From Helicoverpa zea (taxonomy: Eukaryota; Arthropoda; Insecta; Lepidoptera; Noctuidae), in contig NC_061471.1 of NCBI RefSeq assembly GCF_022581195.2, positions 10,974,001 to 11,038,000 on the forward strand: a DNA stretch of 64,000 bases, written 5' to 3'. Of this stretch, positions 1 through 11,045 are shown one piece after another. A model generated the notes under the pieces. It did no database searches, was not told where the DNA came from, and saw only the letters and a program-made list of their open reading frames with translations. The translations under genes were made by a program, and so were the position numbers. Within the stretch, counting starts at the first letter, position 1; each line of letters begins with the position of its first letter.

Positions 1-754
1 GGTCACTACACCTGTTCTACGTCATGTGACTTCACTTGATACGTAGCACAGATTTTCGTTTAATGTTAGATTTTGGATTGGTAATTTTATCTGTAGTGTG
101 TTATAGACTGGGCATTGTATTTAACTGTATATTTAAAGGACTGTTCCCAAAGCTCACTAAAATTAGGATAAATTACATATCTGAAAGTAAGTAATAGAGT
201 CGAAACTAACTTTAAAACAGACAAAAGCAGCCAAACCTTAGCAGTCTAATTGCATAGAAAGGTAGGTAACAATGTATCTACCCACTATTTTGCGCTGTCA
301 GAACATACAAAAAGATACATGATTACTGTCCAACAATCCTACTGAAAAGAGCTTATATTAAACCCCAGTACATTCGCTCATATCAAACAAAAACAATACA
401 ATACAATAGGTACCTCTAAACAAGCATTAGAGCATGCTATTGCAGTGCAATACAATACAGAATACCAGGAATTTATTCTAAACCAAACAAAACAGAAAGT
501 AATCCACAAAGCGGATTTGGCGCACAAACGTATGATTGACGACAACAGAACCAAATAACAGGTTTATACCAAAGGACCATTATATTGAATTGTATGATTT
601 TAATATACCATCTTCTGCCTAGTCCAATTGGATATTTTTGAAATAAATGTAGCAGGCCTATGTGCTGCAGTTGATATTCAATGTCTGAAATGATGATTAA
701 TGATCCGCTGACCCCTTTTTCATTAATATTTTTGTGTATTCACCCACATTAAAT
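1..754. other. AT-rich stretch without a recognised gene
   Basis: I see no coding sequence, RNA gene or classifiable transposon here. The sequence is AT-rich with stop codons in all frames. It ends where a degraded copy of interspersed repeat family A begins. Confidence 0.6.
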
Positions 755-756
755 AT

Positions 757-845
757 ATGGGTCGCCTTCCAGTCTAACTGAATGTAGCTGCGGATCAGTG
801 TTTAACATGGAGCAACTGCATATTTCTCTATCTCCTCAACTCAAA
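757..845 (+). repeat. Interspersed repeat family A, degraded copy
   Basis: The segment starts with a 'gggtcgccttccagtctaac' type core and later has 'acatggagcaactgc' followed by a 'ctcctcaac' block. The same ordered blocks recur at about 10.9, 42.1 and 60.9 kb, and inverted around the LINE at 53.8-58.1 kb. That defines a dispersed family. Its class (SINE, MITE or LINE tail) cannot be decided here, and this copy is well diverged. Confidence 0.6.
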
Positions 846-1006
846 CACTTGGACAACAAGAAACCCTTTGATAGGATTAGTTTGCAAACTTTCTAGAACT
901 TTCTAGCTTCTGACTCCCTTACCTATACAGATCAATATCTTATTGTGAAGGCCTGTGCTCAGCGCGGCGACGACATGAAGACAATAATGATAACGACTCT
1001 TCATTA

Positions 1007-1233
1007 TAGTTCGGCCATTCAGAGAATGCGTTCCTGACACGTCGCGATTGAACTGACGACGTAACTTTGCAATGGCGTTGCAGTTACGATAAAAATATTT
1101 TTGCTGGTTGTTTACCGTTTTAACAATTGAGGAGCATTAAAACAACATTATTATATCAATAATCAATGAATGTAGTTACGTCGTCAGTTCAATCGCGACG
1201 TGTCAGGAACGCATTCTCTGAATGGCCGAACTA
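1007..1233 (+). mobile_element. 227-bp MITE with perfect 60-bp terminal inverted repeats (copy 1)
   Basis: The first and last 60 bp are exact reverse complements, starting TAGTTCGGCC and ending GGCCGAACTA. They enclose 107 bp of AT-rich sequence without an ORF. The dinucleotide TA lies immediately outside each end, consistent with a TA target duplication as in the IS630/Tc1/mariner superfamily, although palindromic ends make the exact boundary ambiguous by 1-2 bp. The element is non-autonomous. The whole 227 bp is identical, in inverted orientation, to the copy at 48181-48407, so both insertions look recent. Related sequence forms the arms of the composite at 61.66-62.85 kb. Confidence 0.93.
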
Positions 1234-1235
1234 TA

Positions 1236-3675
1236 ATACCTATATTATTTTGTACAAACTAAACCTTCTCCCCCTCTACTATAACACAGGCTGTATGTGA
1301 TTGACGCTGTTGGATCAGAGCTTCAGCGCTCGGTGACAGGCAGCAGCTAGTTCTGTGTGTGTCAGACCCATAAGTGAATACGTTTTATTGTTTTACTTTT
1401 TAAAGTATTCAAAACTCGTTTTAGACTGAAGACCCAGTTTTTATTGTAAAGAGGAAATATTTGGTTGTTTGTGTGTTTGACATGTACCTACTTATAGGAT
1501 GCGAAACAACTTGATCGGTTTGAAATGTTTTTTCATAGTTGGGAAGCTTTATTATCTACGGTGAATACAGGTTATATTTCATCCGTTCACGGGTAGTAAT
1601 TTCCACAGGGGAAAATAGCTAGTATTATCTTTTGCTGCAACTGAAAAGCTCTTTTGTCAAAACGCGCTCTCTTCAAGCTTGATTCGCTAATTTCTAGATA
1701 ATTTCGATATTAGACAGCGAAATTATTGAACACTTTATCCGGGTACACAAAGTTTTACACAGTCACATTTTATGTGCTATACACACAAAATAAACGTTAT
1801 TTAAAATGCATTAATAATTTAAATTTACTACCCAATAATTCAAGGGGTTGTGAATTTTTTACATTCATCAGTCACATAGTGATCATTAATTGTAACTGAC
1901 GATAAATCATTGGTTTTTGAGGGACAGCACTATCGGGGTTCGTTTTCACTATCGGAATTTTTTGAATGTCTGTTCGGTTGTCTGGCGATATTATTTATTC
2001 GGACTAAGCCATTACAGAGCATTTAAGTTTTTAATATCGCTTAAGCTTTTGTTTTATTTTTATTTATACAGTTCATACCATTTTAATGACGTTGCCATAT
2101 GATAGAGAAAATATCTTTACTTTGTGAGTAGCCTCTACCATTTTATTTTCGAAGTGAACAACATGATCAAAACCGCAAAATAAGAAAAATAAGTCGCTAT
2201 GTGTAGTGCCTAAAATCAGTAAAATTACAGAACAAAAGCAGGTAGATCCACAGTAAACCCTAGCACACACAATCTCACAAAAAAGTCGTCATTTAAAATC
2301 GGCAACTGTTATTTACCATTTTCCAATACGTCGTTCGCATACGATAACGATACTGCATCGTCGCGATTTCAGAAAAATTGCATCCAATATTCACTAGTCC
2401 GGAATCGTATTGGATGGTAATAAAATTAATTTGATACGGAACCACTTTCGTTTGCGCGTGTGTAACTGGCTTAATTGTTGACTTTCAATTTGTTAAGATC
2501 GTGTGTTGAATAAAGTGTGAGGAGAAGGTTTGTAGAAGTATCCAGTGTTGGAAGTTATTTTGCTGTTTTATTAAATGTGTTCATGCCTGCACCGCTAAGC
2601 CTATCGAAGAAATTTCAATGAACTAATTACTGGAATATAACAAAACTTTACATGCGTGTCTTGTACCGATGACTTAATTAGAGCATCACAATTTAACGTT
2701 ACACATTTTTTTATTAAGTCATCTTCATCATTGACACTGTTGTTTTAAATTAAAATAAGTACATTCTTATTCTTTACTTACTCGACTACAAGATAACACG
2801 ATACCTACACTATAAAAACAAACATTACCATTAATATAAAAGGGTTTTCAAGAAATCAACTAACAAACAATACATTCTAAACACTTTATCTTAGACAAAT
2901 GCAAGTCTCCAAACTCAGTGTTTACTCACATATGGGGTGAGCCGGGCAAGCCGGGTCATATGGCCGAGTTGGGCCATCCGGGCGAACTGGGCCAAAGTGC
3001 AGGTGCCGCGTCATCTGATTTATACGACGATTTGTCATTGGTCCAAACCACAGTGACCTTTGTGTTACGACAATGTGTGGTTAAGATTCGGCCGGCTTCG
3101 GTTACGTGGGAAATGGACTTTATGGTGGCAGATTTTTCAGTAGATTGCTTTACTGAAATATTTGAGGAGATTAATTTGGAAGGAATTAAAGTAGTAGCAA
3201 GTAGTTTTTTAAAGATATTTTGCCTACACTAATAGGCAAAATATACAAGGTGTTGATTTGCATTTGTGCCATAGTTCAGGAGGAGGACATACAATACGTA
3301 AATAATCGATTGGAATTACAGTAGATGGGAAATAACTAATATGCACTGCTTTTTTGTCATTGTAATGTCGTGGTATTTCCGAAATAATCCAATTTTATGA
3401 ATGAAAATTATGAGTGATCGTTGCGTATGCTTTGTGTTTGCGTTTGTGTGAGGGTGCAGCACGGTTTCAACGCCAGTAACATACGCGCCAAGTTTAAATA
3501 AGGCTAGATGACATTTACGGAATTCCGAAAAAAAATTAAAGAAAAAAAATTACGTCCCAATTTTTTTATTGATTTGGGTCGAGAATCATTAGCATAATTA
3601 CCTCCTTGAATATGGCACGGATGCAAATCAACAGCTTGTATAAGATAGAAGATATAAGAAGGTAAGATTTGATTG
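1236..3675. other. Mostly anonymous sequence with one Helitron-like end
   Basis: No gene is supported. Near 1550-1622 lies a degraded Helitron-like 3' end: a 'cacgggtagtaatttccac' block leading to 'aaaatagctag' followed by T, matching the better-preserved terminus at 17836. Short open frames at 1917-2102 and 2918-3232 show no recognised domain. The second includes a GC-richer patch (2930-3110) discussed in the findings. Confidence 0.5.
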
Positions 3676-3770
3676 TTTGTTTGTTTGAAACACCATGGTC
3701 TCCAAAACTATTGAACTGCTTTGGAAAAATCTTTCACCGTTGCAAAAATTTGCGATTTGCAGGACGTCCT
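3676..3770 (+). repeat. Helitron-like fragment (5' portion)
   Basis: A TTTG-rich run is followed by a block 'caaaactattgaactg' and then 'aatctttcaccgttgcaaa'. The same order is seen in the fuller copy at 17650-17836. The CTAG-terminal part is missing or unrecognisable, so this is a decayed fragment. Confidence 0.45.
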
Positions 3771-6060
3771 AGTATTCTTGCGACTAAAAATAATTCTTAG
3801 AACAAAGAAATAATTCTTTTAAATACATACATGTTTTCTCAGACTTGTTCTCTTTTTGTCAAATCTGTAACCCACATTTTTATCTCCAAACAAAATTATA
3901 CCGGAAATTACTAGCGCTCTTCTCCGAATAAACTACAAAGCTACCTTTGTACAACACAAATACGCAGGTAACGTTCTAAATAATATCCGTAGAGGGAATA
4001 AGTTGCCAATATGTCTTGCCGTACTTAGCTCTGGCAACATTTTTGAGGCTGAAGACAAAGCCACTCGGGGGATTAGCTCAGTGATTAATTACTAGAAGCG
4101 TCTATAAGGGGGATGTTGGGCAAAGATACAATAGTGTGAGTTTTCCTGTTTTGTTTAGTTAGTTACTACGTTTAAATTTTGGTTAGGTTAACATGCTGAA
4201 GATAGTACTCAATTAATTAGAATGGTAAAGACATAGATTTCAAAATAAACTCAAAAAGTGTACTTATAATAACAATCGAGCAAAGGATATGCGTTTAGAG
4301 TTTTCTAAACATTTTGTTAAATAAAATCCAAAACCATTAATGACCTTCGAAAAACTGTTTGTATTTAATGTTTTTTTTTTTTACAATGTTGTAGTATATT
4401 TTTTTATGACATAAAGAATAGTGGTTACCGCAATTTAGAATTTTCCTCGATGTTAGGTACTAAGCAGTTAATAAAGTTCAATAACAGAGTACTATCTACA
4501 AAATCATTTCACACACACCAAAGCCTATTCCCCATACTATACTAGCATACCGTCAGCAACATAGGACATAAAGCGAAGAACACACTAGGTGTCGGCTGGT
4601 AATTCGACTATTAATCACGCGACCGCGCGCCATGTGCACTACTCACACTGCATCATAAATACTCGATGCTTTTAGGTCGTACGATACGGGGACGTGACGA
4701 TTTTGCTGTGTCATCATTGTTTTTGTGATGTGTTGATTAGATGAGAGTCTTTAGTTATTAGAAAAGTTGTTGATGGTATTGATTGATCTTGTTTTGTGAT
4801 GTTGAAAACAAAATTATTACTTCTTAGTCAACAATCTAATCAGCTCTTGGATCTCTAGTCGGTCGGGGATGTATGTATAATATTCACATTTTCCATATAA
4901 AAAACTTAGTTTATAAAGTAATATTTAAGGCACTTCATTCTTTGTCTAATTACTCGCCATCTTCTGTAGTAAGAAAGATATCTGATAGATTCTTCAGTTT
5001 TTCTTATTTTTTTCGATGCCACCAATATAAATTGTGTTCATATATCACATCTTGTGACATTTCACACACATTTTTTAAAGTTCGATATTCATGTTTCAGA
5101 GGATAAATAAAAAAGGAAGAAAAAACTACTTAAATAAAACATTTCCACAAAAAAGTCGTGTAACATAAACCGCTTTCTCGAACCTTCATTTTTCACAAGC
5201 CACATGCATAGTTCACGAGGGAAATATTAGTAGGAAAAATGCTGAAGTTATATATTTATGTCCTACGTAGATGGGCTTGAATTAAAATTGTATGAGCTGA
5301 AAAACTGGCGCTGAAGGGATAAAATTAATGGGATGGGATATGCTGACGACATCTTTTGGGTCCCGCGAACTTGTGAATATGAAGAAAGTTCTTGATTTAT
5401 TGTTTTACTGGACTCGGTTAGATAAAGGAGTTTTTTTTCTGTTTTTTTTACTTATCTGTGTTATAGAGGTGTTACGACGAGTAGATTGAAAAAGAACCGT
5501 GTGAAATATTTTTGGGGATTTTTCTTTGAGAATTACTTTTCTTGAACAAATTAATAAACTCATGAGCAGCGTTGAATGTGTCACTGCGATACCCTAAGTG
5601 TTTTTCGAGTTATTTTTATAAGAAGCCACTAAAAGTTTAACATAGTGGTTCAAAATGAAACGAAAATAAAATTCGTTTTCATGAACACATAGACCGAACT
5701 GTATTTTGCAATAGGTACACCTAGATTATAGTTAAACCATAGAGATCAAACATTATATCCTCGCAACAAAAAAGAACTAGCGATGTACCGTAAAACAACG
5801 ACAATAAAGTTGCATCTAAAAACAGAAAACCCATGAATATTCCATGGCTAACATTATAATCCGATATCACAGAGTTATGATATAAGCCTAGACTGCAAAA
5901 CTGTGGTTGTATGTGTTTATAGCTACGCGTTTAGTTTAGTTAAAAGTACTCGCGTACTGCTATCTTTTAGTCGGCCGATAGACTGGAGATCAGTATGAAG
6001 ATGAATTAGTACGAACATTACAAAGATCCGATCAACCCGACTAACTAACTGACTAAAGTT
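3771..6060. other. Intergenic or intronic AT-rich DNA
   Basis: No CDS or RNA gene is supported. At 4069-4100 there is a short tRNA-like A-box context ('gggggattagctcagtgatt'), but no B box or cloverleaf follows. A GC-richer patch lies at 4610-4695. The open frame at 4873-5106 has AT-driven composition and no recognised domain. Confidence 0.5.
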
Positions 6061-6139
6061 AAAGCTTCATTAAATCTATTGTTGTCACTTTTTATCTTGT
6101 TAATAAAGAAAGTGTTAGCAATAGATTTAATGAAGCTTT
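6061..6139 (+). repeat. 79-nt hairpin, candidate miRNA-like or small foldback
   Basis: The first 21 nt (6061-6081) pair perfectly with the last 21 nt (6119-6139). After a 3-nt mismatch the stem resumes for about 6 bp ('cacttt' with 'aaagtg') before an AT-rich loop of roughly 18 nt. The length and the internal bulge fit a pre-miRNA, but a perfect outer stem also fits a short foldback MITE. I do not recognise either arm as a known mature miRNA. The strand is arbitrary, because the reverse complement folds equally well. Confidence 0.5.
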
Positions 6140-6414
6140 CTCTTTAATGGACGTTTGTGCAACTGACGGTAAAACTGTTTGAATGAAGATTTTCTTTAAA
6201 CAAAAAATTGCCAACCGGGTCAACTATTGGCCGACTGTTTAGTTTGCAGTATGCTCTTAAATACTCCGCTGTTCACAATAGTTTTAGCTGCACCAGCTTT
6301 GTATGTGGGTCAAAGAATCAGTATTAGTGTTGATCCTGTTGGGATTTTTTTTTTGTTTTGTTGCAGTTTTGTTCAGTTCTTTTGTATGCTTTTAAAACTG
6401 ATACTGTGTGTGTA

Positions 6415-6570
6415 TGTGCCTCGGGTTTGATTCCCAGGTCGGACCGATATACCTTTGGGCTTTTATAAAATTTCGTTAAGCAGCCCTATGTCTGGAAGTT
6501 GGCGGTGTTGCATCCCCGTGCCTGGAAGGGCAAGCCGGCGCAGGCGTCGCCGAATGCTACTCAATAGCAG
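6415..6570 (+). mobile_element. SINE-like fragment with tRNA B box
   Basis: A perfect B-box-like stretch 'gggtttgattccc' at 6423-6435 is followed by a GC-rich body containing 'ctggaagttggcggtgttgc' and 'ccccgtgcctggaaggg'. That arrangement resembles tRNA-derived lepidopteran SINEs. No A box at proper spacing is visible upstream, so the head is truncated or mutated. No tail or target duplication was found. Confidence 0.45.
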
Positions 6571-8529
6571 TCGCTGTTACAATTCCACGTCAGAGGCTCT
6601 ATCATTAGAAATCTGTTACCTTATTTGTAAGAAAATGATAATGATGAAATTTTCACATTGATAGAAAAATGGAATAAACTTCTTTCATTTTCAAGATTCA
6701 ACAAGGTATATAAATATTTTTACCAGTCGTTTATTTCACGCACGATACAAGTCCAAGAAGCCTTGCAATTAATACTTAAGGGCCTAAAAGACTGAACAAA
6801 CTTCAGTGCTGATCCATTAAACAGTAAAGCACACAGATTTGTCACACCGAACCACGTTACGGGTCCAATTAGTGGCTGTAACTACGAAGGGAAATTCCAG
6901 GAAAACCCACTACTCTAATAAGGTAATACGAAACTGGTCTGTGGCTTAAGGTTTGAAGGTGGGAAGATGTTTTTTGGGGAAATAGTTATTTTTTTTTTTG
7001 GAAAATTCCATTATGAGCAGGTAGGTACGTGGAGTTTTCCACTGAATATTGTATTGTTTAGTTGTTGTTTTTATTTCTAGTACAACTAGAATAGGTTTTT
7101 ATGAGACGTTAATAGCTAGGTGCATGGTTAAAAGAGTAGGTAGTAGATAAGAACTGGCAAGAAACTCAGTATAGACTCTTTTCAAAAGATTCCTTTTGAA
7201 GCATCGTGAATTGCTGTATCAATACAAAAGATGTACCTATTATCATACCCCATGCGTAAGATATTTTTACTTCATCCCTTCAATCTCGAATTTTCGAAAC
7301 CTTTTGGTACACATTTGGTATTTCTTCTACCTAAAGATTAAAGACAATTCCAATAAATAAGATTATAAAAGAAAGACAAAATAATATTGAAATTACCTAC
7401 AGGTACCTTTAGCTACCCTTAAAAAAACATTACTAGTACCTCGCCGTCGCGTCTTCGTAAGGCAAATCCTCAACAACCAGTTTTATCCCACACGACAAAA
7501 GCAAATCTCACTGCAAGATAGCATGTATTGCTCTAATTAAGTTTAAACAAAACATGAATCATTACAACCTGTGTAATGCGCTGCGGGGCGAGGGGGGAGC
7601 TACCCCTCCTCCCCCTTGATTTATACCCCGATTTGTCGTCGAGCCAAACCGCCCCTGATTCACCGCCGTAATGTCCTGTTTACTGATAAACACAGGAATA
7701 CTGAATGCTTGTAGTTAATGAGTTTTCATTAAGCGCGTTTTTGTAGTTGGTGGCTGTTGATTGGGATGGTGGTTCGATTTCTGGATCTTTTTTATTTAAA
7801 TAATAGATTTTTGCCACCTATTGTCTGCGTCCTGATGGAACTACGTCCCTCACCCGGATAAAACTAGCTTGTCTCCGTCTCCAAGGAAGGATAGTTTCGT
7901 ATTGGTTCAGTTGGTTTCATAGGAGCCCGCAAAGGACTATTTGAAATAAAAATATTTGACTTTGACTTGTTGTATCATGAAAGCGAAATAAGCAAATGAT
8001 TAACTTCCGCCTGTTGTCAATACCTCGAGTTCCATCTCTAGTCAGAAATTACTACCTTTAGTGGCTTTATCTGACCGCGATAAACTCAAAAACGGATCGT
8101 CTTTTAACTAACGTAAATGAAAACAGTGTTCTAAAAATAAATGTAGTTGTTTCTTTTAATTACCAGAACGAGCTGAAAAGATTATCTGAATCACTAGAAA
8201 TATTTAGTAAATAATTTAATTCGGTAAAAGTAAGGAGTGCTTCAATAAACCAATACAAACAATTTATTATTAATTATGAGCAACCAGGACGGTATATTTC
8301 AATCGAAAAATAATTAATTCATCAACATCTGATCAACATGTTTTCAATAAATCATATGACATATTATTTATTATTGTTTTTCAGTCAACCGTATTCCTGT
8401 TTTCGGGTTCTGATGATTTTATTTATAGTATTGACTGAGATAATTAATAATTATAATTCTTTTGAGAAAATATGACTTGTTTTTACGATAATTATATTTA
8501 AAACTTCTATTTATTTAAAGTGTAACGTC
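6571..8529. other. Anonymous sequence with minor repeat debris
   Basis: No gene is supported. Around 7840-7970 there is mixed debris: a 'tccctcacccggataaaa' block as in Helitron-like copies, then 'gcccgcaaaggactatttg' and 'aataaaaatatttgactttg', which looks like a LINE 3' tail. A GC-rich patch at 7576-7660 shares about 38 bp with 3016-3053 (see findings). Confidence 0.5.
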
Positions 8530-9310
8530 AATCTAGACACACGGCAGTGTGTCCGCCAAGTTCGAGCAAACAAAGCGACACACCGGCCGTGGGTTATATT
8601 ACACGAACCATTTCGGGCCAAATTCGACCCCCCTATAACTCAAAATCTATTTTATTTACGCATATCAAATTTCTAGTATCTGTTGAGACCCCCTCACTTA
8701 TCTAAAATATAAAAATTCATTTATATACCTATTGTAGGTCTTGAGATATTGACGTCAGAAAATCGCTATTTTTACTATACACTCACTGACTGACTCACTC
8801 ATCAAAAACCTAGACCACTTCCAATGGTTGTATTGAATTGAAATTTGGCATGGAGGTAGGTCTTTATGTCAAGGTAAAGGGAAAAATCTGAAAATGGCCA
8901 AGTGTGAGTCAGTTTCAAAATAATGAAGGTGTAAATTTATACCCCTAAGGAACTAAAACGAACGAAATTTATCTATATTTATATAATATAGCTTCGAATG
9001 GTTGTATCAATCTGAAATTCGTTACAAAGGTTTATATTTAGTCAAAGTAAAGTAAAAATCTGAAAACGGCCAAGTGTGAGTCACTTTCGAAAATAACGAA
9101 TGTGTAACTTTGATCCACGAACATAATATATTATAACATGTCATGTCAGTCAGTTGGTAAATCCAGTTCATTTAGTTAATCTAGTTCATTTCTTTGTAAG
9201 AAGCATAGTGCATATTCAAAAATCTGAAAGATAGTATAAATGAGACATTTCCTTAACTAACTTAAACATAAGAAAAAAAAAAAAAACAACCTTACAAAAA
9301 TAAATGAAAT

Positions 9311-9463
9311 CCCACCCAAAACAAAAATGTGAAAGGCTGCCAAGTTCGATAATATGGGAATGCTGCGCCTATAAAAGAAGCGAGATCTGAATAAGTACCA
9401 AGTTCCATACACATACCTCAGTTAAAAATAGTTACTTTTTAATGTTGTTACTTGGCAAGTTTT
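9311..9463 (+). repeat. Left arm of 153-bp inverted repeat
   Basis: Read as reverse complement, it matches 9521-9673 almost base for base. Visible differences lie near the loop, such as 'aatgttgttac' against 'gtaacgtcatt'. Loop 9464-9520 is 57 bp of AT-rich sequence. A transcript would fold into a roughly 150-bp duplex. Confidence 0.9.
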
Positions 9464-9520
9464 AATAGAAAATTATATACTTAATTCATTGCGTTTAGTA
9501 GGTTTATAACAAGGTGTGTG

Positions 9521-9673
9521 AAAACTTGCCAAGTAACGTCATTAAAAAGTAACTATTTTTAACTGAGGTATGTGTATGGAACTTGGTACTTATTCAGATC
9601 TCGCTTCTTTTATAGGCGCAGCATTCCCATATTATCGAACTTGGCAGCCTTTCACATTTTTGTTTTGGGTGGG
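9521..9673 (-). repeat. Right arm of 153-bp inverted repeat
   Basis: This is the reverse complement of 9311-9463. Homology stops sharply at 'gtggg' (9673). The left arm continues outward into 'atttcattta' while this side continues 'tattatttaa', so only the palindrome is duplicated and not the rest of repeat B. Confidence 0.9.
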
Positions 9674-10890
9674 TATTATTTAACGAATCACCTTCTAATA
9701 TTATGAGCTGAAGAGTTTTTTTGCTTACTTGAACGCGCTAACCTCAGTATGGGCAACTATGGCCCGACTATAGCGTCATAAATTAATTTTCCGACTGCTC
9801 GAAGCAGTTCACACGTGTTATGGAAGAAACTGCTGGCAAAAGCTAGTCTGTTTTTAAAGCTATCAATCAGATACTCACGACCTCGAACTACCAAAACTTC
9901 TCCCAAATACATACAAAACAGCCACTCAAAGCTACACTTTTATTCCACAAAAATAAAAGACAGGACACCTCCCATCCATTGTTACTAAGACTACATAAAA
10001 TCCAGCAGTAACCTGGAGTAAGTTGGCAATAAACCAGGGGTAGGAACGTGACCACAGGACTGGGAGACTGTAACTCATGGCTGATTGCTGCTTCAGCCTG
10101 TAAGTAGTGTTCAGAGTGGTATTGCACCTGTTTGTTTGAGTGCAAAATATTTAAGGTGCACTGTGATATTGCTGTAGATGACTGCACTTCAGATTTGAGA
10201 TGCAAGTGAAAAAATCCATATAATAAAATGAAATTAGCAAATCGGTCTACACTGAATAAGTAAAGGTTATAAAAAACACGATTTAGTTAACCTGATAAAA
10301 AAATCAAGAAAAGGGTTGGCTCAGGAATCAAACTTAATATCTCTTTATTGATGAATAGGTAACTGGTAAATCAATAATTACTTTTACTGAATTATTTATC
10401 AAATAAAAAGTACGTCTTTGAAAGCCGTTTGATTTGAGTGAGAATTTAAGTTCAGCGCACAAGGAAGGAGAATACTTGTGAGATTTATAAAGAATTACGT
10501 AAGCCTGTACTGAGCACGGGCACTGACCCTAGGTATTTTAGGCTATATGACAAATAAAACTTCACAATATTCCCCAATGACACAACAACTTAACACTCAA
10601 CATAATTCTTCACCGAACACAGTAATTTCGTATTTCAATTAGTGCACAGTGTCATCAATAACAACGTAATTAGGGACACAGCGAACACGACACTCGCCGT
10701 GTTGATGTCTGTGTCGGCTCATTAAAATGAATTATACGAGTCCCTACATGCTCTTGGTGTTGTAAATCATCGCTGTTTGTGGTGCGTTTTATAGAATACT
10801 AAACCAAACCCGGTTTAGTAAAATAATGCTTCATGTTTTTGTTTATTTATGGCTTGTGTTAGTTTGCAAAATTATATCGTAATTTTCAAC
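9674..10890. other. No recognised feature
   Basis: No coding, RNA or repeat feature can be supported. An open frame on the minus strand (9888-10205, 105 codons) has no recognised domain and lacks protein-like features, so it was not called. Confidence 0.5.
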
Positions 10891-11045
10891 TATTTTGGGG
10901 TCGGCTTCCAGTCTAACCAGATGCAGATAAGTACTAGTGTGTTACAAAAAGCGAATTCCTATCTGACCTCCTCAATCCAGGTTACCCGGGCCGCCTGGTA
11001 TTCCCTTGTAGGGCTGGTTATCGAACTCTCTGGTTACTGGCCACC
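10891..11045 (+). repeat. Interspersed repeat family A
   Basis: This is one of the better copies. 'ttggggtcggcttccagtct' is followed by 'gatgcagataagtact', 'ttacaaaaagcga', 'ctatctgacctcctcaatcc' and 'gttacccggg'. The block order matches the copies at 42.1 and 60.9 kb and the split copy around the R1-like LINE. Confidence 0.8.

Larger units (their letters stand above)
8530..9673 (+). mobile_element. Unclassified repeat B, copy 1, ending in a long palindrome
   Basis: This segment recurs, inverted, at 27590-28545 with high similarity over about 900 bp. It starts 'aatctagacacacggcagtg', with a 7-bp hairpin around 'gacacac..gtgtgtc', and carries a diverged internal duplication: the block around 8805-8935 ('ggccaagtgtgagtca') is repeated around 8993-9115. 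From 9311 it becomes a 153+153-bp inverted repeat. No ORF longer than short spurious frames is present, so it is non-autonomous. The CTAG near one end recalls Helitrons, but the hairpin overlaps it instead of lying 10-12 nt away, so I leave the class open. Confidence 0.75.

Noticed and set aside
2918..3232. A 104-codon frame beginning in a Gly/Pro-rich stretch
   Set aside because: The opening resembles collagen-like repeats only superficially, and no family or splice signal could be supported. The DNA similarity to 7617-7654 is reported separately.
4069..4100. tRNA-like start 'gggggattagctcagtgatt'
   Set aside because: It resembles a tRNA A-box region, but no B box, anticodon arm or acceptor complement follows.
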